A DNA stretch of 64,000 nucleotides from Mangifera indica (GCF_011075055.1 NC_058137.1:27451463-27515462), one strand, 5' to 3'; shown: positions 35,946 to 48,326, counted from the first letter of the stretch. Program-made: numbers and translations. Notes: generated by a model from the sequence alone, not told the origin.

Positions 35946-36846
35946 AAACTGATTCGACTCCCACACTACTTGAGCATTGTTTCACTACAAATAATTATCC
36001 CCATCAAATAATTTGCATCATCAGTTGCCTAAGAGTCCAATTCCACAAAGTGGTAAATAATTTAATTCTGCGTGATACATACCTAACAATCCAATTTGGA
36101 AAAAGAAACTAATAATTTTTTACTTTTATGCCCTTCTAATCACAGAAGTCAATTAAGTCATCACATATTTACTAATATTACACTTATGCCCTCAAAAAAG
36201 TTTAAGCCACAATTCACAATTTTCCTATTGTTCTTTACTGTCTTTTTCTCTCAATTTTTTAAGTTGTTGGACAACCGATATTGGTTTTCTAAGTATCTAT
36301 AACCAAGTTATCTTTAGTGTACATAAAATATGACCTCTACTTACATAATTAATATAAAAGATAAGTCAGCCGTATTGCTTAGGCATGGACGACCTCTCAC
36401 TTCATCTTACGATGAAAGAGAAAGGACTTACAAGTTATTTCGAGTCTTCCACTGACTGAATGAATTGCATGTGTCATCATAATACTAATAGATAGTAGTA
36501 TTATAGTAGATTCAATTTCATTAGCTTATCCTTACATATGTATTATTAGAAAATTATATAATTTTTATATAATAAAAAAATATTTAGTAATATCTTAAAA
36601 AAAAAGTTTCAAATGCAACTTAATTTAATTTCTTCTTTAAAATGTTCAACAAAGTCAAGATTTCAATCTGTTCATAATTAAGACACTATATGAACCTAAA
36701 GAAAAATTTTCGAATCAAAATGAATTCAGTTTCATTTTAAAAATTAAAAAAATTACAATATCAGTGCTATCAAGAATATTAGTTTCCAATATGCACATAA
36801 ATAATTGTACATTTAATATTATTCTAATTTTAATACTTTTTATAAA

Positions 36847-37719
36847 GGCTAAAGGACTATTTCCTATCTGAATTTCAACTCAATCTCAAAAACAAACTCA
36901 CGACAGTTGAAAAACTTAAAACTCACTTATAAGCTAACTTCTATTAAAAATTTTTGTTATAAGTAAAGATAAAATCGTCATTTTACTTTTAAATCTTAAA
37001 ACCCTAAAAATTTATATCATTTCCCCTCCTTGATTTAGAAAACTAACAATTTTCCCCCATTTCAAATTTCTTAGTGAATGACGGTTGCTCTCTTCCTCTC
37101 AATGATGGCTCTTCATCCGATGTCTTCTCTTTGTCTGAAGCCCTCTTCCTTTAATCGGCATCATCTAGAATCCAAACAAAATCCATTCACCTAAACGATG
37201 AAGGCGTCATATAGACGAATCATCATGGTCTAGATGAAGATGACACATCCAGACTAAGGGTAGACGCGAAGATGATGAACCCTTGGTCTGGACACGTCGT
37301 TGTTGTCCAGACAATGATGTTTCGCTTGGATGATGCCTTCGTCATCCAAACAAAAGATTTCATCTAGATTCAAAGCCAGTCAAAGAGAGAGGGTTTCAGA
37401 CAAAGAGAAAGCACCAGAGGGAGAGCCATTGCCAAAAAAGAGAGAGCGATTGCCGTTTGTCAGGAAATTAGAAGGGGGAAGAATGTCACTTTTCAAAACT
37501 TAATCCTATAGAAAATTATAAATTTTCCAAACTAAGACAAGAAAATGATATAAATATTTAGAGTTTTAAGATTTAAGAATAAAATGACGAGTTTACCTTT
37601 GCTACTAATAGAAAATTTTAACAGAAGTTTACCTATGAGTGGATGTTTGAATTTTTCAACTATCGTAGGTGTGTTTTTGAGATTAAGCTAAAACGTCGAT
37701 CGGAAATAGTCCTTTGGCC
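36847..37719. mobile_element. Mutator-like MITE (873 bp), copy 3
   Basis: Terminal inverted repeats of about 230 bp: left GGCTAAAGGACTATTTCC, right in reverse GGCCAAAGGACTATTTCC. TSD is TTTTATAAA at 36,838-36,846 against TTTGATAAA at 37,720-37,728, one mismatch. The inner part is richer in G+C, with repeated GACGA/TCGTC-type motifs. No transposase. Its insertion point is the same as copies 4 and 5, so the three descend from one insertion that was then duplicated. Confidence 0.82.
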
Positions 37720-37814
37720 TTTGATAAATAAATAGAAACATAAACTTTGATATTTACTATAACACTTTCATATAACAATGGTTGTAGTACATTAAACTAA
37801 GTACATGCATGGCT

Positions 37815-37916
37815 TCAAACAGAAAATAACTGAAAAAACTTTCGTACAAGAATTTCAAATTTGATCCAAAGACTATCTAAGAAATTAAAATACTTAAACC
37901 TCCATCTTCTGCTGAC
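37815..37916 (-). pseudogene. 34-codon C-terminal remnant of an RLP (R1)
   Basis: The last 34 codons including the stop of an EIX-type RLP remain, reading VSRRWRF through the basic tail to LFSV, plus the RLP 3' flank on its left. Everything upstream (LRRs, membrane helix) is gone; at 37,917 the sequence changes to spacer starting AATCCAATTTGG. R2 and R3 have the identical junction. Confidence 0.88.
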
Positions 37917-39609
37917 AATCCAATTTGGAAAAGTAACAAATAATTTAATTGATAGCCTAGACCTTTTAATAATGAGAACAATATGTTATATAAAGCATTG
38001 ATCTTATATTTGTCAGTTTCTCTCCACTTTCTTTGTAACTGCTCACAGATAGTTAATTCAGTAAATAGTGAAGTCAGTTTTAGTTAAACACATGAAGTAG
38101 TCCATATCTGCATTCTTTGATGCGATGACTGTATATAAGGAGCATAGGTTCCCAAACTACAGACTTCTAAAGTTACACATACACCATTTCTGTGAGAATC
38201 GAATAGTTTGAAAGAGTTGTGGCATCCAAGAGAATTTCGTTGTTGTTAAATACTAAAACAATGATGGGAGGTTAGTATTTTAGGTTCCACATTAATCTAA
38301 TTTTGAGTATATCTGTGTGTAATTCAGATTATGCGCATGTTGATCTCCACCTTGTTATGTGTTGAAATTTTGATCATATTTTAGAGAGTCAAATAATTTT
38401 AGGCTTTGTTAGCTTACCTTGATTATTTCGATCAGTTGTAGTTAATCATGAGATCCCATATAGTAATGTGATATTATTTGTAATTAATTATTATAAATAA
38501 AATAAATTGTATCTCAAATGAATTTTTGTTATATCTATAATAATTAATTAACATGAAATATAAAAAAAAAAAAATTCTAATCTACCCACATAAATCAAGA
38601 AAATGAATATAATTTTATAATTTCGTCATAAAGTGTTTTATATATAAACCTAGTTAAAATACAAATTTCGTTTATAATGTTTTTACGTTTTTTTGGTTTA
38701 TATATATTCACCATGTTTTACATTAGTAAAATATGATATATGTGACAATTTTGCAACAATTTTATTATTGTTTTCTTGACTAAAAATAACAAAAGTGACG
38801 GTCGATATAAACACATTAATATTAAATATTTAATTGGATGATTGTTGATCTTTTGATAAAAGATATACCATAAAAGAGTTTTAGGAATCACATATTAAAA
38901 ACTTAGTGAAAGTATAAATTTTATTAAACAGTTTTATTTTACAATATGTTTTAAAAATAAGTACTCTTTTTTAAACATAAAAGTTACACTTAAAAGTTAC
39001 ACACTTTTGATTAGATAATTTAATGTATAGACATTTATCATATGATTAAATGTTACTTTATTCTTAATTTAAAAGTATTCAATCACATAATTATATATTT
39101 TTTATATATTCAATTGTAAATATGGGAGGGATAATCACATGATGATGTTTATCGTATAGTTAAATGTATATATTATTTATATATTCAATCACAAACTTAA
39201 AAGTGTATATCCGTAGTTTTATTGTTTACTAAATATGACAAGGAAAACCATAGCATTATTTTTAGTTGTATTTATTGCTGTTTTCTCAATTTCTTTTCTT
39301 TTAATCCTGTTTTGAATCATTCTTTTCCCTTTCCATGGTTGTTACAGCGCCGAAACTCATTATTCATCGATGACTTAAGTGAACTTATTTGCACTGCTTC
39401 TGGTCATTGTTACCAGGCAATTTTTGATAAGCCCTTCAGAATGAAGCCATAATGGAGACAATTCACTGTTACTTGACCTGGGAGAAAGTAAAATTAATTT
39501 ATCAGATGGAATAAAAAATTTTCACCCAGAAATAAATAAATTAAAAGCATCCCGAAATGAGGCAGAAGCAAACAAACATTGACATTTATTGTAACATTTC
39601 ATAGAGCTT
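37917..39609. other. Spacer between R1 and P4
   Basis: Gene-free, parallel to 56,925-58,560 and, with a deletion, to 44,228-45,353. It contains an AT-rich palindromic element at about 38,985-39,225 and, from about 39,345, the conserved RLP 3' flank. Confidence 0.5.
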
Positions 39610-41442
39610 CAAACAGAAAATGACTTACAAAATTTTCTTACAATAATTTCAACTTTACCCAAAGACTATCTAAGAAATTATAGTACATAAACCTCCATCT
39701 TTTGCTAATGAGTAATGGACTTATTACAACCCATAGACCCACCATAAATCCAAGTGTCATGCTTACATAGAACTAGTCCACTTCATGTTCATTGTCATCA
39801 TTTCCCTCATTGTAGTGTGATGGTGTGACAATCGCACCACAATTCTTTGAAAGTGGAGATCCACAAAGATCATTACCAATGAAACAAGAAGGATCAAACC
39901 CTTGTATTTGAGTGCTTAAAGGAATGTTTCCAATTAACTTGTTATTGAAAAAGTTCAAATAACTCAAAAAGGTTAAATTCAAAATGCTTTGTGGAATTTC
40001 ACCGGAAAGTTGATTACCAAACAAATCAATACACTCCAATGGCTCATAACACCAACATTCTTGGGAATTGTGCCTATAAAATAATTGTGTGATAGATTTT
40101 ATGCTTGCAATGCAATAAGATTTGTCACTTCTATAGGAATCTCTCTAGAGAATTTACTTTTGGAGAGATCCACTATTCTCACCCATTGGAGGATTGTATT
40201 ATATTGAACCATTTGACTTTTATTCACAGGTAACGCATCTTCAATATAACCTTGAAAGAATTCAAGGGTTTCACCATATCATAAATCTAAGCTTTCTATC
40301 AAACGATTTGTGATGCCATTGAAGTTATTGATACATCTTGGCACAATTCCAAGAAAATTGTTATCAACAATATCTAAGATTTCTAGCAAAGCAAGATGGC
40401 AAAGCTCTCTTGCTAAAAGTCCATGAAACTTGTTTGATCAAAGATTGAGAATTATCATTTGAGGAAAACTTACTCCCAACCATGTTGGAACATTCCCAAC
40501 AAAAGCATTTTCACCAAGATCAAGTGTCAGTATCACTATACAATTTTTGAGTGACACAGATACAGTTCCAATGAATTGTTTTTGTGGAAATATAGATACT
40601 GAAAGGAACTTAAAGATCCAAAAAAGATTGAAATGCTTCTACTAAAATTATTCTCATTTAAATTCAAAATTGTTCAGTATGAGAAGTTCATCCAACAATC
40701 AGGTAGATTTCCATAGAAGAGGTTTTTCTTAAGGATGAGAATTTGCATCAAAGACTTTGATGAATTTGTCTTATGACATGAGAAATGAAAAATTGATCCT
40801 GAGAAAGGATTCCTGAATAGATCGAGCTTATACAAACTAAGAGGAATAAGAGGCAAAGGACCTAATAAATTGTTAGAACTCAAGTCTAGAAACTCAAGCT
40901 TATTTGATTCTATCAAATCTAGAATCAAACCGTAGATACTATTGTGTGAGAGATCCAAATAGACAATATTGAATGGATATTTAAACAAATATGTTGGAAA
41001 ACTATCAAAAATACTAGAGTTGGATATATCTAGATAAGATAGATGTTTTAGTAAACGAATCCATGATAGAAATTGAGGTCCTAAATGACAAGAACTCAAA
41101 GTTAAATTTTCAAGTTTAAGAGGAGGAATCCGATGAGGACCGAATTCCAAGGTTGGAGAGTTTCCAGATGCAGCAAATTACAACAATCTTATGAGATTGG
41201 CAAAATGGATATCGGAAATTGTTCCGGTGAACTTGTTGTAGGAAAAATCAAGACTTTGCAAACACCCAAGTGTTCCTAAAGCTGATGGAACAGGACAAGA
41301 AATTGAGTTATAACTTAACAAAAGACTTTTTAAGTTTTTAAACAATCCAATTTGATTGGTTAAAAGACCAAAAAGTTTGCTCCTAGTCATTTCCAAATGC
41401 TCAAGTACATCTGAAACACAACTTGAGAAAATATTCAGGACT
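39610..41442 (-). pseudogene. N-terminally truncated, decayed LRR receptor-like protein (P4)
   Basis: Only the 3' part of an RLP is present: homology starts at 41,442, in the LRR coding for NIFSxCVSDVLE, and the signal peptide, N-cap and first third are replaced by spacer (CTTTAAAGTCATGACATAAA). The reading frame is broken many times; examples are a stop just after 41,178, frame breaks near 40,570-40,670, an indel at about 40,042, and a TAG at 39,775-39,773 replacing the conserved Trp of EVDW before the membrane helix. The island motif region and the C-cap can still be traced. Non-functional. Confidence 0.92.
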
Positions 41443-42836
41443 TTAAAGTCATGACATAAAATTTATGGAAAAAGTCCATGCGAAATTAATAGCATCATCA
41501 CTCACCAAAGAGTGCAATTCTACAATGTGGTAAATAATTTAATCCCGCGTGACACATACCTAACAATCCAATTTGGAAAAGTAACAAATAATTTAATTGA
41601 TAGCTTAAACCTTTTAATAATGAGGACAATATGTTATATAAAGCATTGATCTTATATTTATCAAATTTTCTCCCTTTGTTCACATGTAGTTAATTCAGTA
41701 AATAGTGGAGTCAGCTTTAGTTAAACATATGAAGTGGTCTGTATTCGCATTCTTTGATATGATGAATGTACATAAGAAGCATTGCATAGGTTCCCAAACT
41801 ACCAATTTCTGAAGTTATTCATACACCATCTCTGTGAGAATTAGATATTTTGAAAGAGTTGCGCATTCTTTGTTCATCTAGTTCTTTGTTTTAGTCTATG
41901 TGTCTAATTCCATATCCAAGATTTTACCTACCAAAAGGAAAAAAAGATTCCCAACGCTTCAGTTAGCTTTAAAGTCATGACATAAAAAAATCCTCAACAA
42001 CAATCAAAAAGTCTTAAGTCAAGAGAAGAAATTATGCAAACAAGATTCCCACTAGGGAGTAGACCCAAAGTCAGTTATATTTAAATTTTTAATAAAATTA
42101 TTATGTATCCACTTTTGGTATATAATTCTTAAATATAATTTATCTATTATCATATAATTTGATGATTTTAAATTAAAAATAAAATAACATTCAATCACAT
42201 AGTAATACATTGTTTGTGTACAAAAATTATATATTAACAATAAATACACATAACATTACTCTTGAAAAAATTGTTCCACAAAGTGGTAAATAGTTATCCT
42301 GTGAAATAAATTGCATCATCAGTTACCTAAGAGTCCAATTCCACAAAGTGGTAAATAATTTAATTCTGCGTGATACATGCCTAGCAATCCAATTTGGAAA
42401 AAGTAACAAATAATTTTTGACTTTTATGCCCTTCTAATTTGAAAAGTCAATTAAGTCATCATAATACTAATAAATAGTAATATTATAATAGATTCCATTT
42501 CATTACCTCATCCTTACATTTGTATTATTAGAAAATTATATAATTTTTATATAATAAAAAAACATTTACTAAAATCTTTAAAAAAAAAGTGTTTCAAGTG
42601 CAACTTAATTTAATTTCTTTTTCAAAATGTTCAACAAAGTCAAAATTTTCAGTATGTTCATAATTAAGAAACTATATGAACGTGAAGAAAAATTTTCGAA
42701 TAAAAAAAGAATTCAATTTCATTTTAAAAATTAAAAAAAAAAAAGCAATATCAATGCTATCAAGAACATTAGTTTCCAACATGAAAAAAAATATTTGTAC
42801 CTTTAATATTATTCTAATTTTAATATTTTTTATAAA
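41443..42836. other. Spacer right of P4
   Basis: Gene-free mosaic. 41,443-41,900 matches pieces of 29,170-29,640, 35,030-35,300 and 54,450-54,900. 42,085-42,265 holds an AT-rich palindromic element in the same flanks as the one at 35,770-35,945. From 42,383 begins the block also found at 36,085 and 55,353. Confidence 0.5.
42085..42265. repeat. AT-rich palindromic (MITE-like) element
   Basis: Imperfect inverted repeat with arms near TTATTATGTATCCAC and GTACACATAACATTACTC-like sequence and a central TTTAAATTAAAAATAAAA. Related stretches lie at about 35,500-35,665, 35,770-35,945, 38,985-39,225, 44,805-44,960 and 57,985-58,145. No clear TSD was determined, so the transposon class is open. Confidence 0.45.
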
Positions 42837-44008
42837 GGTTAAAGGCTAATTTCTTATCCAAGTTTTAGCTCAATATCAAAAACACACTCCTGGGAATTGA
42901 AAATTTTCAACACCCACCTATAAGATAACTTCTATTAAAAGTTTTTATTAGAAGCAAAGATAAAATCGTTATTTTATCTCTAAACTTTAAAACTCTAAAA
43001 ATTTTTATTATTTTCTCTGTCGGATTTGACAAACTAACAATTTTTCCCTAGGATTAAGTTTTAAAATGTGACATTTTCCCCTCATTTCAATTTCCTAGTG
43101 AACAACGATCGCTCTCTTCCTCCCGATGATAGCTCGCTATTTGACGCTTTCTCTTTGTCTGAAACCCTCTTCCTTTGACTGGCATCATCTAGAATCCAAT
43201 TGAAATCCATTTATCTGGACGACGAAGGCGTCGTATAGACGAATCATCATCGTCTGGATGAAGACGACACATCTAGACCAAGGGTTAGGGCTGGATTTGA
43301 GCCGAGCCAGCTCGAGCTCGAGCTCTGCTAGGCTCGGTTCGAGCCTGAAACGAGTCGGGCTCTGCTCGGCTCGATCGAGCTCGAGCTGGCTCGGGTTGGC
43401 TCGGTAGATTTTTTTTAAAATTTTTTATACAAAACGACGTCGTTTTGATCCATATATATATATATACAAAACGATGTCGTTTTGATATGAAAAACGAGCC
43501 CGAGCTGGCTGCGAGCTGAGCTCGGCTCGGCTCAAATCTAGCCCTACCAAGGGTAGACACTAGGATGATGAACCCTTGGTATGGACACATCGTTGTCGTT
43601 CAGACAATGACATTTGGTCTTGGTGACTCCTTTGTCGTCTAGACAAAGGGTTTTTTCTGGATTCAAATCCAATCAAAGGAAGAGGGTTTCAGACAAAAAG
43701 AAGGCAGAGGGAGGACTATCGTTGAGAGAGACAGAGTGATCGTTGTTCGTCGAGAAATTAGAAAGGGTGAAAATGTCACTTTTCAAAACTTAATCATATA
43801 AAAAATTATTAATTTTCCAAACTAAGACGGGAAAATTATATAAATTTTTACGGTTTTAGGATTATGGATAAATTGATGATTTTATCATTACTTTTAATAA
43901 AAAAATTTAACAGAAGTTAGCCCATAAGTAGGTATTTGAGTTTTTTAACTACCGCAGGTGTGCTTTTGTGATTAAGTTAAAACTTTGATGGGAAATAATC
44001 CTTTACCT
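42837..44008. mobile_element. Mutator-like MITE, copy 4 (1172 bp including a nested element)
   Basis: Left end GGTTAAAGGCTAATTTC, right end in reverse GGTAAAGGATTATTTCC, long inverted repeats, and a perfect 9-bp TSD TTTTATAAA at 42,828-42,836 and 44,009-44,017. Without the nested insertion and its TSD copy it is 903 bp, almost the same as copy 5 (902 bp). Non-coding. Confidence 0.86.
43286..43546. mobile_element. hAT-like MITE (261 bp) nested in the Mutator-like MITE
   Basis: Terminal inverted repeats TAGGGCTGGATTTGAGCC on the left and, in reverse from the right, TAGGGCTAGATTTGAGCC. Perfect 8-bp TSD CCAAGGGT at 43,278-43,285 and 43,547-43,554, the length typical of hAT transposons. The sequence is GC-rich (many GAGCT/CTCGG repeats) with an AT core containing two AAAACGA(C/T)GTCGTTTTGAT palindromes. 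Copies 3 and 5 lack it and show the undisturbed site. ORFs reading Arg/Ala/Pro/Ser repeats across it are composition artefacts. Confidence 0.88.
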
Positions 44009-44125
44009 TTTATAAATAAATAAAAACATACCTTCAAAAGGCAGAAGGAAATAAACTTTGATATTTACTGTAACACTTTCATATAACAATGGTTGTGGTA
44101 CATTAAACTAAGTACATACATAGCT

Positions 44126-44227
44126 TCAAACAGAAAATAACCGAAAAAACTTTGTTACGATAATTTCAAATTTGATCCAAAGACTATCTAAGAAATTATA
44201 ATACATAAACCTCCATCTTCTGCTGAC
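44126..44227 (-). pseudogene. 34-codon C-terminal remnant of an RLP (R2)
   Basis: Same remnant as R1 and R3 (RRWRF, MYYNFLDSLW, basic tail, stop). To its right the spacer differs: after AATCCAA comes a second copy of AGACTATCTAAGA, then DNA that in R3 lies roughly 430 bp further on, so a deletion with a short templated insert happened here. Confidence 0.86.
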
Positions 44228-45353
44228 AATCCAAAGACTATCTAAGAGATTTTGATCATATTTTAGAGAGACAAATAGTTTTAGGCTTATTTAGCTTACC
44301 TTGATTATTTAGATTAATTGTAGTTAATCATGGGATCACACATCATTTGTAATTAATTATTATAAATGAAATAAATTGTATCTCAAATGAATTTTTATTA
44401 TGTCTATAATAATTAATTATCATGAAATATAAAAAATATATATTTTTCTAATCTACCCATGTTAATCAACAAAATGAATATAATTTGATAATTTCATCGT
44501 AAAGTGGTTTATATATATTCAGCATGTTTTACATTGGTAAAATATAATATATGTGACAATTTTGCAACAATTTTATTACTATTTTCTTGACTAAAAATAA
44601 CAAAAGTGATAGCCGATACAAACACATTAATATTAAATATTTAATTGGATGATTGTTGATCATTTGATAAAAAATATGCTACAAAAGAGTTTTAAAAATC
44701 ACATATTGAAAACTTAATGAAAGTATAGATTTTATTAAACAATTTTATTTTACAAAATGTTTTAAAAATAAGTACTCTTTTTTAAACATAAAAGTAAACT
44801 AAAGAACAATGTGTACACAATTTTAATTAGATAATTGAATACACAGATATTCATCATATTATTAAATGTTATTATATCTTTAATTTAAAATCACTTAATC
44901 GTAAAATGTATATTTATTTATATACTTAAAAATATATACGCATAATTTTATTATCTTCTAAATATGATAGGAATAAGCCATAGCATTATTTTTAGTTGTT
45001 TTTATGAGTGTTTTCTCAATTTCTTTTCCTTTAATCCTGTTTTCACTCATTCTTTTCCCTTTCCATGGTTGTTACATCACCGAAACTCATTATTCATTGA
45101 TGACTTAAGTGAACTTATTTGCACTGCTTCTGGTTACTGTTAATTTTGGAGAAAAGGATATCGGAATAGCTCTCCACCCGGCAATTTTTTAATAAGCCTT
45201 TCAGAATGAGGCCATGATGGAGACAATTCACTGTTACTTGTCCTGGGAGAAAGTAAAATTAATTCACCCAGAAATAAATTAATAAATAAAAACATCCCGA
45301 AATGAGGCAGAAGCAAACAAACATTGATATTTATTGTAACATTTCATATAGCT
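44228..45353. other. Spacer between R2 and RLP3
   Basis: Gene-free; parallels 57,360-58,560. It includes an AT-rich palindromic element at about 44,805-44,960 and the conserved RLP 3' flank from about 45,075. Confidence 0.5.
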
Positions 45354-48326
45354 TCAAACAGAAAATGACCTACAAAATTTTCTTACAATAATTTCAACTC
45401 TGATCCAAAGACTATCTAAGAAATTATAATACATAAACCTCCATTTTCCGCTGATGAGTAATGGACTTATTACGGCCCAGAAACCCACCATAAATCCAAG
45501 TGTCATGCTCACATAGAACCAGTCCACTTCATGTTCATTGTCAACATTTCCCTCGTTGTAGTGTGATGGTGCGACAATTGCACCACAATTCTTTGAAAGG
45601 GAAGGCCCACAAAGATCATTACCGGTGAAACAAGAAGCATCAAACCCCTGTATTTGAGTGCTTAAAGGAATCTTTCCAATTAACTTGTTATTGGAAAAGT
45701 TCAAATAACTCAAAAATGTTAAATTTGAAATGCTTTGTGGAATTTCACCGGAAAGTTGATTACCAGACAAATCAATACACTCCAATGATCTCATAACACC
45801 AATATACTTGGGAATTGTACCTGTAAAATGATTGTGTGATAGATTCAATGCTTGCAGTGCAACAAGATTTGTCACTTCCATAGGAATCTCTCCAGAGAAA
45901 TTATTTTTCGAGAGATCCATTATTCTCACCCATAGGAGGATTGTGTTATATTGTACCATTTGACCTTTATTCACAAGTAACGCATCTTCAATGTAACCTT
46001 GAAAGAATTCAAGTGTTTCACCATATCGTAGATTTGAGCTTTCTTCCCAAAGGTTTGTGATCGCACTGAAGTTACTGATACATCTTGGCACAGTTCCGTG
46101 AAAATTGTTATCAGCAATGTCTAAGATTTGTAGTAAAGCAAGATGACAAAGTTCTCTTGGTAAACGTCTTTGAAACTTGTTTGATCGAAGATTGAGAATT
46201 ACCATTTGAGGAAAACTTACTCCCAACCATGTTGGAACATTCCCAACAAAAGAATTTTCACCAAGATCAAGTGTCAATATCTCCGTACAATTTTTGAGTG
46301 ACACAGGTACAGTTCCAAAGAAGTTGTTTTTGCGAAGATGTAGATACTGAAGAGAACTTAAGGATCCAAAAGAGATTGGAATGTTTCCGCTGAAATTATT
46401 TTCATTTAAATTCAAAACTGTTAAGTATGGAAAGTTCTCCCAACAATCAGGTAAATTTCCATGGAAGAGGTTTTTCTTAAGGATGAGAATTTGCAGCAAA
46501 GACTTTGAAGCATTTATCTCATGACATAAGAAATGAAAAATGGATCCTGAGAAAGAATTATTGGATAGATCGAACATATACAAACTTAGAGCAATAAGAG
46601 GCAAAGGACCTGATAAATTGTTAGAACTCAAGTCTAGAAACTCAAGCTTATCCAATTCAATCAAATTTGGAATCAGACCATAGATACTATTGTGTGAGAG
46701 ATCCAAATAGACAATATTAAAAGGATGTTCAAACAAATATGTTGGAAAACTATCAAAAATACTTGAGTTGGATATATCAACATAAGACAAATGTTTTAAT
46801 GAACGAATCCATGATGGAAATTGAGATCCTAAATTACAAGAACTCAAAGTTAAATTTTGAAGTCTAAAAGGAGGAACCCAATGAAGATTGAATTTCAAGG
46901 TTAGAGAGTTTCCAGATGCACCAAATCGCAACAATCTTGTGAGATTGGCAAAATGGCTATCGGAAACTGTTCCAGTGAACTTGTTGTAGGAAAAATCAAG
47001 ACTTTGCAAACACCCAAGTTTTCCTAAAGCTGTTGGAACAGGACCAGAAATTGAATTATAACCTAACAAAAGAATTTTTAAGTTTTTAAACAATCCAATT
47101 TGATTGGTTAAATGACCAAAAAGTTTGCAACTAGTCATTTCCAAATGCTCAAGTACATCTGAAACACAACTAGAGAAAATATTCAGGACTGCGGATATTT
47201 CTTGATTCAATTCAACCTCAGAGATATAGAAGCTCCTTAAGTTGCAAAGTCTTTTAAATAATACTGGGATTCCACCATCAAATCTATTGTGACTGAGATC
47301 CAGTGTTTTGATGGAAGTCAAGTTTCCTAGAGGACCTAAACTACCTTGCAAGCGATTGTCCGGAAGATAAAGTTTTTCTAGGCGGGTAAGTTTGTACCAC
47401 CAGTCAGGTAGTGAAGAATTGAAGAAGTTGTAAGATAAAAAAAGATGTCTAAGGGAAGTCAAATTTTGAAGTGCATCAGGAATTGGACCTTCAAAATTAT
47501 TTCCACTCAAATGAAGGATGGCAAGAGAAGAAAGATTTGTGATGGGTTGTGAAGGGAAGTGGTAGAGCTGACAATTTATCAAATTCAACACTTCTAAGGA
47601 AGAGATTGTGCTTATGACCTGCAACCAATCAGAGGCTTTGCTGAGATCCACATTTGTCAAGTCAAGGTGTTTCAACAAAGGAAGACCTGACAGCCATTGC
47701 AAATTCTCAACATGCACAGCCTCATAGTAAGGAACCCCAAAGTAATCATCGGTAATCAAGGAGTTAGCCCAACCGATATCAAGATATTCAAGATTAGAGA
47801 GATTACCGAGTTGATGGGGAATTCTTCCTTGAAATCCACCTTCCGAAAGATTAAGGTATCTTAAATTTCTCATATTACCAAAAAATTTAGGAATCGGAGC
47901 TCCCTTGAAATCATTGCAACTTAAGTCCAAGGAAATTAATTGCTTTAAATTAAGCAAAGAAGGATTAATCTTACCTCTTAACATTGATTTATTGAGAGCT
48001 TCATGTTCGGCTAAAAGAATTTCCGAAGTTATGTTCTCAAACGAAAAATCTTTTCCAAGGTTGAGCTCCAGGACATGGCCTGTCATGTTGTCACAGACAA
48101 CACCAGACCATGTACAACAATCTGCATTGACAGTACTCCAAGAGGCAAGTCGGTTCGAAGGATCTTCGAGATCATGCTTGAACCTTAAAAGTGCTTCTCT
48201 CTCACTTTCGATACAACCCAGATGATAAGAGTTTCCACTGCAAAAGCTAAGGTGGATGGTTACTATGGCAAGTAACTCAAGGAAAAGAAAGGCAACAAGA
48301 TTACTCGTGACTGGTTTCATTGACAT
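45354..48326 (-). CDS. LRR receptor-like protein, EIX type (RLP3, 990 aa)
   Basis: Same architecture as RLP2: signal peptide (begins MSMKPVTSNLVAFLFLELLA), N-cap [18 protein letters not shown] and CCTWSGVVC, about 30 LRRs, island with K787-x5-Y793, C-cap (CFTGNDLCGPSLSKNC), acidic stretch, GFMVG membrane helix and basic tail. Its first variable loop reads NLGKDFSFENITSEILLAEH and its second around residue 190 LITDDYFGVPYYEAVH, both quite unlike RLP2 and RLP4. From about residue 20 onward the protein is nearly identical to RLP5, while its promoter and first residues match P2 instead. The stop-transfer residues are Gly-Lys instead of Arg-Arg. Fully open and likely functional. Confidence 0.95.
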   Translation of the reverse strand: MSMKPVTSNLVAFLFLELLAIVTIHLSFCSGNSYHLGCIESEREALLRFKHDLEDPSNRLASWSTVNADCCTWSGVVCDNMTGHVLELNLGKDFSFENITSEILLAEHEALNKSMLRGKINPSLLNLKQLISLDLSCNDFKGAPIPKFFGNMRNLRYLNLSEGGFQGRIPHQLGNLSNLEYLDIGWANSLITDDYFGVPYYEAVHVENLQWLSGLPLLKHLDLTNVDLSKASDWLQVISTISSLEVLNLINCQLYHFPSQPITNLSSLAILHLSGNNFEGPIPDALQNLTSLRHLFLSYNFFNSSLPDWWYKLTRLEKLYLPDNRLQGSLGPLGNLTSIKTLDLSHNRFDGGIPVLFKRLCNLRSFYISEVELNQEISAVLNIFSSCVSDVLEHLEMTSCKLFGHLTNQIGLFKNLKILLLGYNSISGPVPTALGKLGCLQSLDFSYNKFTGTVSDSHFANLTRLLRFGASGNSLTLKFNLHWVPPFRLQNLTLSSCNLGSQFPSWIRSLKHLSYVDISNSSIFDSFPTYLFEHPFNIVYLDLSHNSIYGLIPNLIELDKLEFLDLSSNNLSGPLPLIALSLYMFDLSNNSFSGSIFHFLCHEINASKSLLQILILKKNLFHGNLPDCWENFPYLTVLNLNENNFSGNIPISFGSLSSLQYLHLRKNNFFGTVPVSLKNCTEILTLDLGENSFVGNVPTWLGVSFPQMVILNLRSNKFQRRLPRELCHLALLQILDIADNNFHGTVPRCISNFSAITNLWEESSNLRYGETLEFFQGYIEDALLVNKGQMVQYNTILLWVRIMDLSKNNFSGEIPMEVTNLVALQALNLSHNHFTGTIPKYIGVMRSLECIDLSGNQLSGEIPQSISNLTFLSYLNFSNNKLIGKIPLSTQIQGFDASCFTGNDLCGPSLSKNCGAIVAPSHYNEGNVDNEHEVDWFYVSMTLGFMVGFWAVISPLLISGKWRFMYYNFLDSLWIRVEIIVRKFCRSFSV

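Larger units (their letters stand above)
33955..36846. other. Spacer upstream of RLP2
   Basis: Gene-free mosaic of recycled cluster spacer: 33,955-34,447 equals the P1 upstream region, while 34,450-35,400 resembles 28,440-29,640 and 53,700-54,900 with deletions. It contains a 258-bp tandem duplication and AT-rich palindromic elements, listed separately. The final part (about 36,085-36,846) begins the block repeated at 42,383 and 55,353. Confidence 0.55.

Noticed and set aside
43285..43590. 101-codon minus-strand ORF rich in Arg, Ala, Pro, Ser and Glu
   Set aside because: It runs through the GC-rich nested hAT-like MITE; the repeats follow from GAGCTC/CTCGG nucleotide repeats.
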